Assembly: GCA_013299105.1 (NCBI GenBank)
Contig: JAAFJY010000002.1
Location: 186,001-250,000, forward strand
Source: Chitinophagales bacterium
GTDB lineage: Bacteria; Bacteroidota; Bacteroidia; Chitinophagales; Saprospiraceae
Length of the DNA: 64,000 nt
Direction: 5' to 3'
A program made the position numbers and the translations under genes. The notes under the pieces were generated by a model. That model made no database searches and had not been told where the DNA came from. It saw only the letters and a program-made list of their open reading frames with translations. Below are positions 1-8,033 of this stretch, one piece after another; the stretch's first letter is position 1, and each line of letters begins with the position of its first letter.

Positions 1-515
1 AAGAAGTGATTTACAAGCTGTGCGATGAATTTTCACTATTCTACCTAAAATTCATGGAAAACAGCAAAGCCTCTGGGACAGGAGCCTGGGCAGCCAAAGC
101 AGATGGTGCTTCCTGGCACAGTTGGAGTGGTTTTGCTTTTGAAAATCTTTGCCTCAAACACGTTGATCAGATCAAAAAAGCCCTGGGCATCAGCGGCGTT
201 TATACTGAGCAATCGGCCTGGCGTTATAGTCCAAAAGAAAAAGATGAAACGGGTGTACAAATTGACCTTCTGATTGATCGCAAAGACAACTGCATCAACC
301 TCATTGAAATCAAATTCTACAAGGATACATTTGTAATTGACAAGGGATATGCTGCTCAATTGCGACAAAAAAGACAGGTTTTCACTGCTAAAACAAGAAC
401 TCGAAAGTCCATTTTCTTTACTTTCCTGAGTGTTTATGGTGCAAAGACCAACGAGCACTACTTGGGAACCATTCAGAATCAATTGACGATTGAGGCTTTG
501 ATGGAAGAGGTATAA
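1..515 (+). CDS. AAA+ ATPase family protein, C-terminal part (partial)
   Basis: The reading frame is open through the left edge, so only the C-terminal part is present; the GTG at position 6 is probably not the start. The visible part resembles the C-terminal domain (DUF234-type, PD-(D/E)xK nuclease fold) of archaeal-type ATPases found widely in Bacteroidota. There is a FSLFYLKF stretch near the beginning and a D...EIK arrangement (QIDLLID followed about 12 residues later by IEIKF), which is the usual core of that nuclease fold. The P-loop part would lie outside the window. These proteins are common and mostly of unknown function, and some are linked to mobile or defence-like genes. Family assignment is by recall of motifs. 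Confidence 0.7.
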   Translation, partial: EVIYKLCDEFSLFYLKFMENSKASGTGAWAAKADGASWHSWSGFAFENLCLKHVDQIKKALGISGVYTEQSAWRYSPKEKDETGVQIDLLIDRKDNCINLIEIKFYKDTFVIDKGYAAQLRQKRQVFTAKTRTRKSIFFTFLSVYGAKTNEHYLGTIQNQLTIEALMEEV

Positions 516-597
516 CTGTAGATTTTCTCCAAAAAACAAAAGGGACAGCTGCAAAGCCATCCCTCTTTCTTGTCGTTTTCGTTTTGTTCAGTCCTCC

Positions 598-1494
598 TTA
601 ATCCGAAGAAAGGGCTGCGGCACCGCCTACGATTTCCAGGATTTCCTTGGTGATCGTTTCCTGGCGGGCTTTGTTGTAGTGGATGCGCAAATCGCGCAAG
701 ATATCGTTAGCGTTGTCGCTGGCTTTGTCCATCGCAGTCATGCGAGCTCCGTGCTCTGAAGCGTGGGTATCGAGCAAGAATTTCTGGAATTGGGTCTTCA
801 GGATGCTGGGCACCAAAAATTCCAACAACTCTATTTTGCTTGGCTCGAAGATGTAATCGGCGCGTTTGCCCGATTCACCAGCGGCTTTTTCCAGTTTGGC
901 AACTGGCAAAAACTGCTCAACTTCGGCAAATTGCATCGCAGCGTTGCGGAAACGGCCATAAGCTACATCGACTGCATCGTATTCTTTGCTGACGAAACGA
1001 TCCATCAGCAAGCTAGATACTTTAGCCACGTTGTCAAAGCTCAAGTCTTCAAATAGGGCCACGTACTCGTTGACAATGTTGCAATCAGCGTAGCGCTTTT
1101 TGAAGAACTCGTAACCTTTTTTACCGATGCACAGGATGGTCAGGTTGCCTTTGGCGCGCACCCCTGCGAACTTGCCTTCAACTGCAGCAGCAGCTGCTTT
1201 GCACACGTTGGTGTTGAACGCACCGCACAAACCACGGTTGGAGGTTACCACTACAACGCAAGCGCGTTCGATCGGACGTTCTTGCCCGAAAGAAGTAGTT
1301 ACATCGCCATCGAGATTCGACAGGATGTTGCGCAGCATGGCATTCTGCTTATCGGCATAAGGTCGCATTTGCTGGATCGCACCTTGGGCCTTGCGCAACT
1401 TGGCCGCCGAAACCATTTTCATGGCCTTGGTGATCTGTTGCGTGTTGATGACCGACTTGATGCGTTCGCGTACCTCTTTTAAGTTAGCACCCAT
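598..1494 (-). CDS. atpG: ATP synthase F1 subunit gamma
   Basis: Central rotor shaft of the F1 sector, coupling rotation of the c-ring to catalysis in alpha/beta. The 298-residue length is normal. The N-terminal helix (VRERIKSVINTQQITKAMKM) and the C-terminal helix (ARMTAMDKASDNANDIL, then the EILEIVGGAAAL end) are the two conserved coiled-coil halves of the shaft. It is the last gene of the minus-strand operon atpB-E-F-H-A-G. A 207-bp spacer with two hairpin-forming sequences separates it from atpA, so its expression may be adjusted relative to atpA. The beta and epsilon genes are not in the window. Confidence 0.98.
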   Translation of the reverse strand: MGANLKEVRERIKSVINTQQITKAMKMVSAAKLRKAQGAIQQMRPYADKQNAMLRNILSNLDGDVTTSFGQERPIERACVVVVTSNRGLCGAFNTNVCKAAAAAVEGKFAGVRAKGNLTILCIGKKGYEFFKKRYADCNIVNEYVALFEDLSFDNVAKVSSLLMDRFVSKEYDAVDVAYGRFRNAAMQFAEVEQFLPVAKLEKAAGESGKRADYIFEPSKIELLEFLVPSILKTQFQKFLLDTHASEHGARMTAMDKASDNANDILRDLRIHYNKARQETITKEILEIVGGAAALSSD

Positions 1495-1515
1495 GGGCTA
1501 AAAATATTTCAGGAT

Positions 1516-1556
1516 GTGCAGGGAATACTGGTTTTTGAAACCCGTATTCCCTGCAC
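1516..1556 (-). promoter_or_regulatory. Strong stem-loop just upstream of atpG
   Basis: A perfect 13-bp inverted repeat (GTGCAGGGAATAC at 1516-1528 and GTATTCCCTGCAC at 1544-1556) continues inward through GGTTT/AAACC after one mismatch, giving a stem of about 19 bp with a three-base loop. It ends 22 bp before the atpG start on the coding strand. No T-run follows, so a simple intrinsic terminator is unlikely. It could be an RNA processing or stability element, or affect atpG translation. Confidence 0.6.
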
Positions 1557-1574
1557 AAAGCGTATTTAGTAATG

Positions 1575-1699
1575 GAGCTGAAATAAACCACTCCAATTTG
1601 TTTTTGAGATTTAGCAAAAAAAGAACACAACTTCCTTTCATCCAGTTGCTTTTCTTTTTTCACTAAATCCAATTTGGATCGCTTTATTTTTATACGCTC
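1575..1699 (-). repeat. Imperfect-palindrome repeat, family 1, copy 1
   Basis: This is a 125-bp copy of an interspersed repeat seen five times in the window. It begins GAGC and ends GCTC, and the two halves pair into one long imperfect hairpin whose apex is the CAACT/AGTTG pair around the motif ATGAAAGGA (read on the minus strand). This copy lies inside the ATP synthase operon, two bases beyond the atpA stop codon, and is transcribed with the operon. It has no coding capacity. The architecture is like that of enterobacterial ERIC elements, but the sequence is not theirs. Confidence 0.85.
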
Positions 1700-1701
1700 A
1701 A

Positions 1702-3300
1702 TTAGAATTGCTTTGACAACTCAGCAGCCAAGGCTTCAACTTTGGCGAGGTCGTCTTTTTCCAACTTACCAGCTTTGAAAGCGGCCAGGGTCTCTGGGTT
1801 GCGCTGTTCCAGGCTGGTCAGGAATAGGTTTTCGAACTCGTTCACCTTGTTTACAGGTACGTTTTTCAACAAACCATTGGTTCCCAAGTGGATGATGGCT
1901 ACCTGCTTCTCGACCGATACTGGAGAGTATTGTGGTTGCTTCAGGATTTCCACGTTGCGCTTGCCTTTTTCCAAAACGCCCAAAGTAGCGGGGTCGAGGT
2001 CAGAACCGAACTTGGCAAAAGCCTCCAATTCGCGGTACTGGGCCTGGTCGAGCTTCAAGGTACCGGATACTTTCTTCATCGACTTGATCTGGGCCGAACC
2101 GCCTACGCGGCTTACCGAGATCCCTACGTTGATTGCAGGGCGGATACCCGCGTTGAAAAGGTTGGATTCGAGGAAGATCTGACCGTCGGTGATCGAAATC
2201 ACGTTGGTTGGGATGTATGCAGAAACGTCACCTGCCTGAGTTTCGATGATTGGCAGCGCAGTCAAGGAACCACCACCTTTTACCAGTGGTTGGCCATCGG
2301 CACCTTTGGCATTTTTCAATGACTCCGGCAAGTCGTTCATGGTGCGGGCGATCTCATCGTTGTTGATTACCTTGGCAGCACGCTCCAACAGGCGGCTGTG
2401 CAGGTAGAATACGTCGCCAGGGTAAGCTTCGCGGCCTGGAGGGCGGCGCAGCAACAGGGATACCTCGCGGTAAGCAACGGCCTGCTTGGAAAGGTCATCG
2501 TAAATGATCAGGGCAGGACGGCCAGTGTCACGGAAATATTCGCCAATGGCGGCCCCAGCAAAAGGTGCGTAGAATTGCAGCGGAGCTGGGTCAGCAGCCG
2601 AAGCACACACGATCACGGTATAGGCCAAAGCGCCATTTTCTTCTAGGGTTTTGGCTACCTGGGCAACAGTTGATGCTTTTTGGCCAGAAGCTACGTAGAT
2701 ACAGAAAACAGGCTCACCACGGTCGTAAAACTCGCGCTGGTTGATGATGGTGTCGATCGCGATGGCGGTTTTACCCGTTTGGCGGTCGCCAATGATCAAT
2801 TCGCGCTGGCCGCGACCAATCGGAATCATGGCGTCAATGGCCTTGATACCCGTTTGCAGCGGCTCGTTTACTGGCTGGCGGAAAATTACACCTGGGGCTT
2901 TGCGCTCGAGGGGCATTTCATATTTCGCTCCAGTGATGGGACCACGACCGTCAATAGGATGGCCTAGAGTGTTGACTACACGACCTACAAAACCTTCACC
3001 TACTTCGATCGAAGCGATGCGTTTGGTACGGCGTACGCGAGAACCCTCGCGAATAGATTCGCTTGAACCCATGAGTACCACCCCTACGTTATCTTCTTCC
3101 AAGTTCAAAACGATGGCCTGTACGCCTGTTTCAAATTCAACCAACTCACCGGCCTGCGCACTGGTCAAGCCATAAACGCGGGCAATCCCGTCGCCCACTT
3201 GCAGTACCGTTCCGGATTCTTCCAACTCGGCTGCAGAGGCAAATCCGGAGATCTGCTGCTTGAGTATCTGAGAAATTTCTTCTGGTCTTACATCAACCAT
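1702..3300 (-). CDS. atpA: ATP synthase F1 subunit alpha
   Basis: Non-catalytic nucleotide-binding subunit of the F1 hexamer. The 532-residue protein is slightly longer than the roughly 510 of many bacteria. The Walker A motif GDRQTGKT is at about residues 171-178. Other family blocks are present: [23 protein letters not shown] and [15 protein letters not shown], the last carrying the catalytic-site arginine region. It follows atpH with a 105-bp spacer and is followed by a repeat element and then atpG. The start ATG is followed by VDVRPEEIS, a typical N-terminus in the phylum. Confidence 0.98.
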   Translation of the reverse strand: MVDVRPEEISQILKQQISGFASAAELEESGTVLQVGDGIARVYGLTSAQAGELVEFETGVQAIVLNLEEDNVGVVLMGSSESIREGSRVRRTKRIASIEVGEGFVGRVVNTLGHPIDGRGPITGAKYEMPLERKAPGVIFRQPVNEPLQTGIKAIDAMIPIGRGQRELIIGDRQTGKTAIAIDTIINQREFYDRGEPVFCIYVASGQKASTVAQVAKTLEENGALAYTVIVCASAADPAPLQFYAPFAGAAIGEYFRDTGRPALIIYDDLSKQAVAYREVSLLLRRPPGREAYPGDVFYLHSRLLERAAKVINNDEIARTMNDLPESLKNAKGADGQPLVKGGGSLTALPIIETQAGDVSAYIPTNVISITDGQIFLESNLFNAGIRPAINVGISVSRVGGSAQIKSMKKVSGTLKLDQAQYRELEAFAKFGSDLDPATLGVLEKGKRNVEILKQPQYSPVSVEKQVAIIHLGTNGLLKNVPVNKVNEFENLFLTSLEQRNPETLAAFKAGKLEKDDLAKVEALAAELSKQF

Positions 3301-3405
3301 TGGTATTCAAAATTTACCACCCCCAGGAACTATTGGAGAACCGGGCAGATGAGTGTGATTTTATAGTGTGAGAAAAGCTGTGAAGCTGCTCTCGGGAGTT
3401 TTAAA

Positions 3406-3975
3406 TTAACGGCCAACCTGAGATTCATACTGGTTGACACTGAAAACTTTGCGCATTTTTTCCAGCTCGTGGCGAACACTGGCGTCGTACACATGGCCTT
3501 CAAATTCGATGACAAAGCCGCCGATCAGTTCAGGATCAACTTTGGTAGCCACCTCCACGTTCGAGAAACCTACAGTAGCTTGTTCCAACTTGGTTTTGAT
3601 CTGGGCTTGCAATTCAGGCGTGATCTCACCCGCCGTGATGATCAGGGCATTGGAGATTTGCTTCAATTGACGGTATTGGAGCGCGAATTCGTCCACAATT
3701 TCAGGCAACAAACCTTCGCGGGTTTTCTGTGCCAGCAAGTCGATGAAGCGAAAACTAAGGTCGTTCAATTTACCTTGCAGCAAGGCTTCCAGTGCACGTT
3801 TTTTGCGAGGATACTGGATGATCGGGCTGCGCAAGAACTTGACCAGATCCACGCTGTTCTTCAGCAGTTTGCGCAGCATATCCATGTCCTGGTTCACAGG
3901 CTCCAGAACATTTTGTTCCTGGGCCAGCTCGATCAGTGACTTGGCGTAGCGCGATGCGATGCGAGTAACAGACAT
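3406..3975 (-). CDS. atpH: ATP synthase F1 subunit delta
   Basis: Peripheral-stalk subunit (OSCP type) that links the b dimer to the top of the alpha3beta3 hexamer. The length of 189 residues is normal. The N-terminus MSVTRIASRYAKSLIELA is the characteristic helix that binds alpha. The C-terminal block PELIGGFVIEFEGHVYDASV is the conserved delta signature. Its start is 5 bp after the atpF stop, so the two are translationally close. It is part of atpB-E-F-H-A-G. Confidence 0.97.
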   Translation of the reverse strand: MSVTRIASRYAKSLIELAQEQNVLEPVNQDMDMLRKLLKNSVDLVKFLRSPIIQYPRKKRALEALLQGKLNDLSFRFIDLLAQKTREGLLPEIVDEFALQYRQLKQISNALIITAGEITPELQAQIKTKLEQATVGFSNVEVATKVDPELIGGFVIEFEGHVYDASVRHELEKMRKVFSVNQYESQVGR

Positions 3976-3980
3976 ATCTA

Positions 3981-4514
3981 CTAGTTAAATTTGATTTCCT
4001 CCACCAATTGCTTGGTCAGGGCCTGGTTGTCAGCACTGCTTTTGAGTTCTTTGCGAATGAGCTTCTCAGCAATGTCCAAAGCCATTTGGCCAACTTCATT
4101 TTTGATGCTGATGCGCAATTCTTCACGCATGTGCTCGACGTCAGTTTTGGCTTCGGCGATCATGGCTTGTACCTGGGTCTTGGCGTCTTCCTTGGCTTTG
4201 CCAATGATGGAATCCCTCATGGTTTGGGCTTCCTTCAGGATAACGGTGCGCTGCTCCTGGGCTTCCTTCAGCAATTGCTCATTCTGCGACTTCATTTGAC
4301 CGATTTCCTCGCGGGCGCGCTTGGCTTCGTCCAGTGCATTTTGGATGTCTCCATCGCGTTTTTTCAGGGCGTTTTGGATAGGGCGGAAAGCCATGCGGCC
4401 CAAAACGATCCATACCAACAAGAAAATAAGCGTAGTCCAGAAGATCAGACCTGGATCGGGCTGCATCACAGAAATACCACCGATGAATACGAAATGTGTC
4501 ATGTTATTTGGCAT
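3981..4514 (-). CDS. atpF: ATP synthase F0 subunit b
   Basis: Membrane-anchored peripheral stalk subunit. One transmembrane helix is visible near residues 22-42 (FWTTLIFLLVWIVLGRMAF), followed by a long charged helical region typical of the b dimer. The length of 177 residues is slightly above the classic 156-165 because of an N-terminal extension. ATG codons encode residues 1, 5 and 16, so the true start could be slightly downstream. It follows atpE after an unusually large gap of 305 bp. Confidence 0.96.
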   Translation of the reverse strand: MPNNMTHFVFIGGISVMQPDPGLIFWTTLIFLLVWIVLGRMAFRPIQNALKKRDGDIQNALDEAKRAREEIGQMKSQNEQLLKEAQEQRTVILKEAQTMRDSIIGKAKEDAKTQVQAMIAEAKTDVEHMREELRISIKNEVGQMALDIAEKLIRKELKSSADNQALTKQLVEEIKFN

Positions 4515-4826
4515 TTTCGACCGCTTTTACAAAGAGTAGTTCAAAAATTTTGCTTGGTCCAAAATGGCCCCTTTTCGCCCATGCTGCGTTACCAAAATGC
4601 TCATTATGCGCTGCATAACTCCGCTTTTGGTGCCTTGCCTAGACAAAAACGTGCTCATTTTTACCTGCAATCCTAATTTTGAACATCCTCTTTAGGACGG
4701 AACGAAAGAAAAATTGAGTTGTCAACTTTGGAAAGAGAGGGGGCTGTCGCCAACCGCTTCAGCCCTTTAACTCTTTTTGGCGTAACCCCAAGGGGCTACT
4801 ATCACAGCATTGCCGTGGGCGATTGA
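4515..4826. other. Long structured spacer between atpE and atpF
   Basis: This 312-bp stretch without a gene lies inside the operon. It contains two hairpin-forming segments. One is 4732-4777, where AAAGAG and GGGCTG pair with CAGCCC and CTCTTT. The other is 4782-4799, GTAACCCC-AA-GGGGCTAC with one mismatch. The remainder (about 4560-4670) contains the related stretches GCTGCGTTACCAAAATG and GCTGCATAACTCCGCTTTTG. I see no ORF I can support here; overlapping open frames on the plus strand look like shadows of atpF. Confidence 0.6.
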
Positions 4827-5045
<219 letters not shown>

Positions 5046-5075
5046 TTACTTTCTTAAGAATAACACTTACACAAC

Positions 5076-6341
5076 TTAATGCGCATGTTTGTAGTCATGA
5101 TCGTGGTCGTGGTCGTGCCCGTGACCTTCATCCACCGCAGCACCGATGTAAGAAGCGGTCAGCAGCGAGAATACGAAGGCTTGCAAAAAGGCCACCAACA
5201 ATTCGATGAGGTTCATAAAGGCCGTAAAAGCCCCTCCAATCACTGCACCAGCAATGCCACCGCCGAAGTTGGTTCCGTTGTTGCCAAACACAAACACCAG
5301 ACCAATCAAACTCAAAATGATGATGTGACCTGCGGAGATGTTGGCAAAAAGACGAATCATGAGTGAGAATGGCTTGATCACCAAACCCAAAACTTCCACT
5401 GGGGTCAGAATCGTTTTTACCCAAGCTGGGATACCAGGCATCCAGAAGATGTGCTCCCAGTAATGCTTGTTGCCATTGAGGTTAGTGACGATAAAGGCAA
5501 AAACCGCCAATACAAAAGTCACCCCGATATTTCCCGTTACGTTAGATCCACCGGGGAAGAAAGGCAGCAAGCCCAACAAATTACAAAACAGGATGAAGAA
5601 AAACAAGGTCATGATGAAAGGCATGAAACGCTCGTACTTCTTCTCGCCAATCATCGGCTTGGCCACTTCGTCGCGGATGAAAACAAAGAAAGGCTCAAAG
5701 AAAGACTGGATCCCATTGGGGGCCTGGCCTTCGTTGCGCTTGTAGCCTTGTGATACCGCACTAAAGATGAGGATCAGCAGCAGGGCTGCCAACAGCATCG
5801 TGAATACATTCTTGGTGATCGAGAAATCGTAGTAGGAAGTAATGCCGCCGCCCATCATGCCACCGTCCCAGGTGGTCGATTTTTCGAGCTTGAATTGCTT
5901 TCCTTCGTGCTCGGCGTAGAAAACTTCAACTTCTTTTTCTTTGCCTTTGACCATCATTTTTTCTTTGTGGCCATGTACCCCTTCAATGTGTACTTCGCCC
6001 ATTGGAAAAGCTGGATCGGCAATGCGGTTGACGCGACCGTGGTTGAGCACATAGCGGTCGATGGCTTTGTGGCCGTGCTCAAATTTGCCAGAAGAAAGGA
6101 TGGTCCAACCGTGGTCAGCGGCGTAGAGAAAACAAGGAAGTGGAATGTGAATGCCTTTCCAAACGTGGAATTCGTTGGCGTCAGCGATGTGGTGCATCAC
6201 TGTTCCAACCGGATCGTATTCACCAGCGGCCTCTTCTTCGTGCCCGTGCTCATGGTCTTGGGCACGTACTGCATTCGTTGCAAAAAGACTGATTATCAGC
6301 AGAATACCAAAAGCGAGTGCTTGCGTCTTCGTCACTTTCAC
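5076..6341 (-). CDS. atpB: ATP synthase F0 subunit a, with histidine-rich ends
   Basis: Stator subunit forming the two proton half-channels against the c ring. The conserved arginine is in the block PFSLMIRLFANISAGH, and ELLVAFLQAFVFSLLTASYI is the conserved C-terminal helix. At 421 residues it is much longer than the E. coli protein (271). The extra length is a signal-peptide-like N-terminus (cut expected after VRAQ), a large periplasmic N-terminal region, and His/Asp-rich ends (DHEHGHEEE near residue 29 and GHGHDHDHDHDYKHAH at the C-terminus). N-terminal extensions are usual in Bacteroidota. It is the first gene of the operon, with a candidate promoter box 46 bp upstream. Confidence 0.97.
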   Translation of the reverse strand: MKVTKTQALAFGILLIISLFATNAVRAQDHEHGHEEEAAGEYDPVGTVMHHIADANEFHVWKGIHIPLPCFLYAADHGWTILSSGKFEHGHKAIDRYVLNHGRVNRIADPAFPMGEVHIEGVHGHKEKMMVKGKEKEVEVFYAEHEGKQFKLEKSTTWDGGMMGGGITSYYDFSITKNVFTMLLAALLLILIFSAVSQGYKRNEGQAPNGIQSFFEPFFVFIRDEVAKPMIGEKKYERFMPFIMTLFFFILFCNLLGLLPFFPGGSNVTGNIGVTFVLAVFAFIVTNLNGNKHYWEHIFWMPGIPAWVKTILTPVEVLGLVIKPFSLMIRLFANISAGHIIILSLIGLVFVFGNNGTNFGGGIAGAVIGGAFTAFMNLIELLVAFLQAFVFSLLTASYIGAAVDEGHGHDHDHDHDYKHAH

Positions 6342-6386
6342 CTTCCTAGTACTTTTTTAGGGTAAACGCTTTCGCGTAAATCGGTG

Positions 6387-6394
6387 CAAATGTA
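6387..6394 (-). promoter_or_regulatory. Candidate -7 box for the atp operon
   Basis: On the minus strand this reads TACATTTG, a full match to the Bacteroidota -7 consensus TAnnTTTG, and lies 46 bp upstream of the atpB start. A run of T (6411-6418 on the minus strand) stands at the expected -33 distance instead of a clean TTTG. It is the best single promoter candidate in this spacer. Confidence 0.5.
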
Positions 6395-6660
6395 AGGACT
6401 ATGCGCTGCTAAAAAAAATGTAAACTGGTATTTTTTTATCAAATCAATTTTGGTCGAGGGCTTGAAATACAAGCACTTAGGGAAATTGCGCACATTGGTT
6501 TGGCAAATGGCGGTGAATTTTGGCTTGGGCGGAATGGCATTTGGCAGGGAGTAGAATGGGCGGAATTAAATTTTTTAGGGGATGTAAACGTTTAATGCCT
6601 TGGTCTCAAGTTATACTCCTCCACCACTGGTTTTGTGCAAATCATTGGTCAAAGTGAGTG

Positions 6661-6868
6661 CTGGTTTGTTCGGTATGTTTTTTTGACATACGATAAACGA
6701 CTTATTACATATGATTTTAGGGCTCGCTGGGGAAATTTGTCATGACTTAGCTTCTTGTTTGCATGGCTCAAGATTTCTGAAATTTTAAATTGATAAGCTC
6801 TTGCCTGTTCTCAGGGGTAAATCCTTGAGAAATAAACTCTTTTCCTCAGCATTCACGTTGGTTATTCT
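6661..6868 (+). repeat. Interspersed repeat, family 3, copy A
   Basis: About 210 bp that recurs in the same orientation at 63480-63694. Shared blocks include GGTTTGTTCGG, TTTTTTTGACATACGAT, GGCTCGCTGG, TTGCCTGTTC and CACGTT near the right end. The left part contains a hairpin, GTATGT-TTTTTTG-ACATAC. The copies have diverged by substitutions and small gaps, so this is an old or degenerate element. No coding capacity. Confidence 0.75.
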
Positions 6869-6882
6869 AACATGCCACCCGT

Positions 6883-6938
6883 TCACGCAGTGTGTCACGC
6901 TCTGTGTGAGAACATGACTCACTGCGTGAGCCGTGACA
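6883..6938. repeat. Interleaved inverted repeats (a-b-a'-b' order)
   Basis: TCACGCAGTG (6883-6892) pairs perfectly with CACTGCGTGA (6920-6929). The adjoining TGTCACG (6893-6899) pairs with CGTGACA (6932-6938). The two stems are interleaved, so a transcript could form a pseudoknot or one of two alternative hairpins. It lies 3' of the IclR gene and upstream of atpB on the same strand. Confidence 0.6.
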
Positions 6939-7043
6939 TTAAAAAACTAGTTTGAACTGTACAAAACATAAAGTAGTTAAATATAAAAAAATGACAATTT
7001 CTCATTAGTTGAGGCTCCTTTGGGCGAGGATACCCAAAATTCC

Positions 7044-7784
7044 TTACAGATTGAGTTTCTCTCCAATTTGTTGCGCGCTTTCTTTTAAGGTCTGGATGAT
7101 TTCTTGTTGTCGAAGATTTGTACACCTGTACTCTGGCAAAAATACACTCAAGCCTGCCACAACTAGGTCATTTACTATAATTGGTACCGCAAAACCCCGA
7201 ATATCACGATTCCCCATAAAGGTGGTAGCTATTCCCTCTTTTTTGATTCTCGCCAAAGTTTCTTTGAGTTTTTCCTTGCTGCTGCCTTCTTCCCAAAGTG
7301 CAGAGCTAGGCAGGTCATTGTGTTGAATAAATCGTTCTAACTCTTTTTCCGACAAATAAGCCAATAATAAACGCCCACTCGCTGTTTCGTAAACGTTCCG
7401 CTCAGAACGCAGCTTGATCTGAATTTCTTGATCCGAGTTGACCACATGCAAGATATAGCGTTTATAGTTCCTTAGCACACCAAGTAGGCAGGATTCATTG
7501 AGCTTCGCAGTAAGTTCCTCCATGACACTACGCGCTGCATTGACCAGGTCTTGACCATAAGGAACTTCATTCGTTAGTCGATATGCATTCGGACCGAGGC
7601 GATAGCCTTTCTTTTTGCCAATATGCTCCAAATACCCTCGGTGTACCAGTGTTCGATTGATGTTAGCGGCAGTAGCCTCGTTGAGCTGAAGTTCATCAGC
7701 AATCTCTGTAAGAGTGATGGGCTGCCCATTGCGTTGTGCAACCAGCTCTAGAATATCAAAAGCTTTGATGAGAACTTGAACCAT
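7044..7784 (-). CDS. IclR-family transcriptional regulator
   Basis: A 246-residue protein with the standard two-domain IclR layout. An N-terminal winged helix-turn-helix spans residues 1-65 (LTEIADELQLNEATAANINRTL is the recognition region). A C-terminal ligand-binding domain includes ETASGRLLLAYLSE and IRGFAVPIIVNDLVVAGLSV. It is divergent from the SusC gene with a 249-bp shared control region, so it most likely regulates the sugar locus from 8034. The family includes KdgR, the regulator of pectin/uronate genes in enterobacteria, which fits the uronate theme of the locus. The inducer is unknown. Confidence 0.93.
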   Translation of the reverse strand: MVQVLIKAFDILELVAQRNGQPITLTEIADELQLNEATAANINRTLVHRGYLEHIGKKKGYRLGPNAYRLTNEVPYGQDLVNAARSVMEELTAKLNESCLLGVLRNYKRYILHVVNSDQEIQIKLRSERNVYETASGRLLLAYLSEKELERFIQHNDLPSSALWEEGSSKEKLKETLARIKKEGIATTFMGNRDIRGFAVPIIVNDLVVAGLSVFLPEYRCTNLRQQEIIQTLKESAQQIGEKLNL

Positions 7785-7794
7785 GTTAATTGAT

Positions 7795-8014
7795 TATTGT
7801 GAAAGTAAAGGTAATAATTTTCTACTCCATTGTGTCAGTTTCAAGGCATGAAAGCTGGCTTTTCAAAGAGGAGATTTTGATTAGAAGCGTTTATACTTTA
7901 TCATAACGATAGTAAAATACAAAATACAGTATCATTGTAAATTTTATTGCTGAAAAATTTGGCCAGATCGCCAGTGTTTATACTTTTGTATTGTGATACT
8001 TTTATTTCACAATA
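7795..8014. promoter_or_regulatory. Candidate operator sites in the iclR-susC control region
   Basis: The motif TATTGTGA occurs at 7795-7802, next to the IclR start, and at 7989-7996, where it forms a perfect inverted repeat with TCACAATA (8007-8014) around a 10-bp spacer. A second motif, GTTTATACTTT, is directly repeated at 7889-7899 and 7976-7986. The latter copy overlaps the susC -7 box. Motifs in both flanks of a divergent regulator promoter suggest autoregulation plus control of susC, although the binding protein is inferred. Confidence 0.5.
7958..7988 (+). promoter_or_regulatory. Promoter of the SusC/SusD operon
   Basis: TTTG at 7958-7961 and TACTTTTG at 7981-7988 are separated by 19 bp. 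They match the Bacteroidota -33 (TTTG) and -7 (TAnnTTTG) elements with the usual spacing. The -7 box is 45 bp before the SusC start, and candidate operator motifs overlap and follow it. Confidence 0.7.
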
Positions 8015-8033
8015 ATAAAGTATGTTTTAAAAA

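Larger units (their letters stand above)
6342..7043. other. 702-bp spacer between the IclR gene and atpB
   Basis: No gene can be supported here. From atpB outward, the spacer holds the candidate atp promoter (6387-6394), about 260 bp of AT-rich sequence without recognisable features, one copy of repeat family 3 (6661-6868), a group of interleaved inverted repeats (6883-6938), and about 100 bp of AT-rich DNA up to the IclR stop codon. The AtpI/AtpZ genes often found before atpB are absent. Confidence 0.7.

Noticed and set aside
45-560. 171-residue ORF on the minus strand opposite the partial ATPase gene
   Set aside because: It is antisense to a recognisable protein domain, has biased composition, and shows no domain of its own.
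1742-3175. Several plus-strand ORFs opposite atpA
   Set aside because: They are shadows of a strongly conserved gene; atpA accounts for the sequence.
4008-4676. 222-residue plus-strand ORF across atpF and the atpE-atpF gap
   Set aside because: Most of it is the complement of atpF; the part outside has no recognisable protein features.
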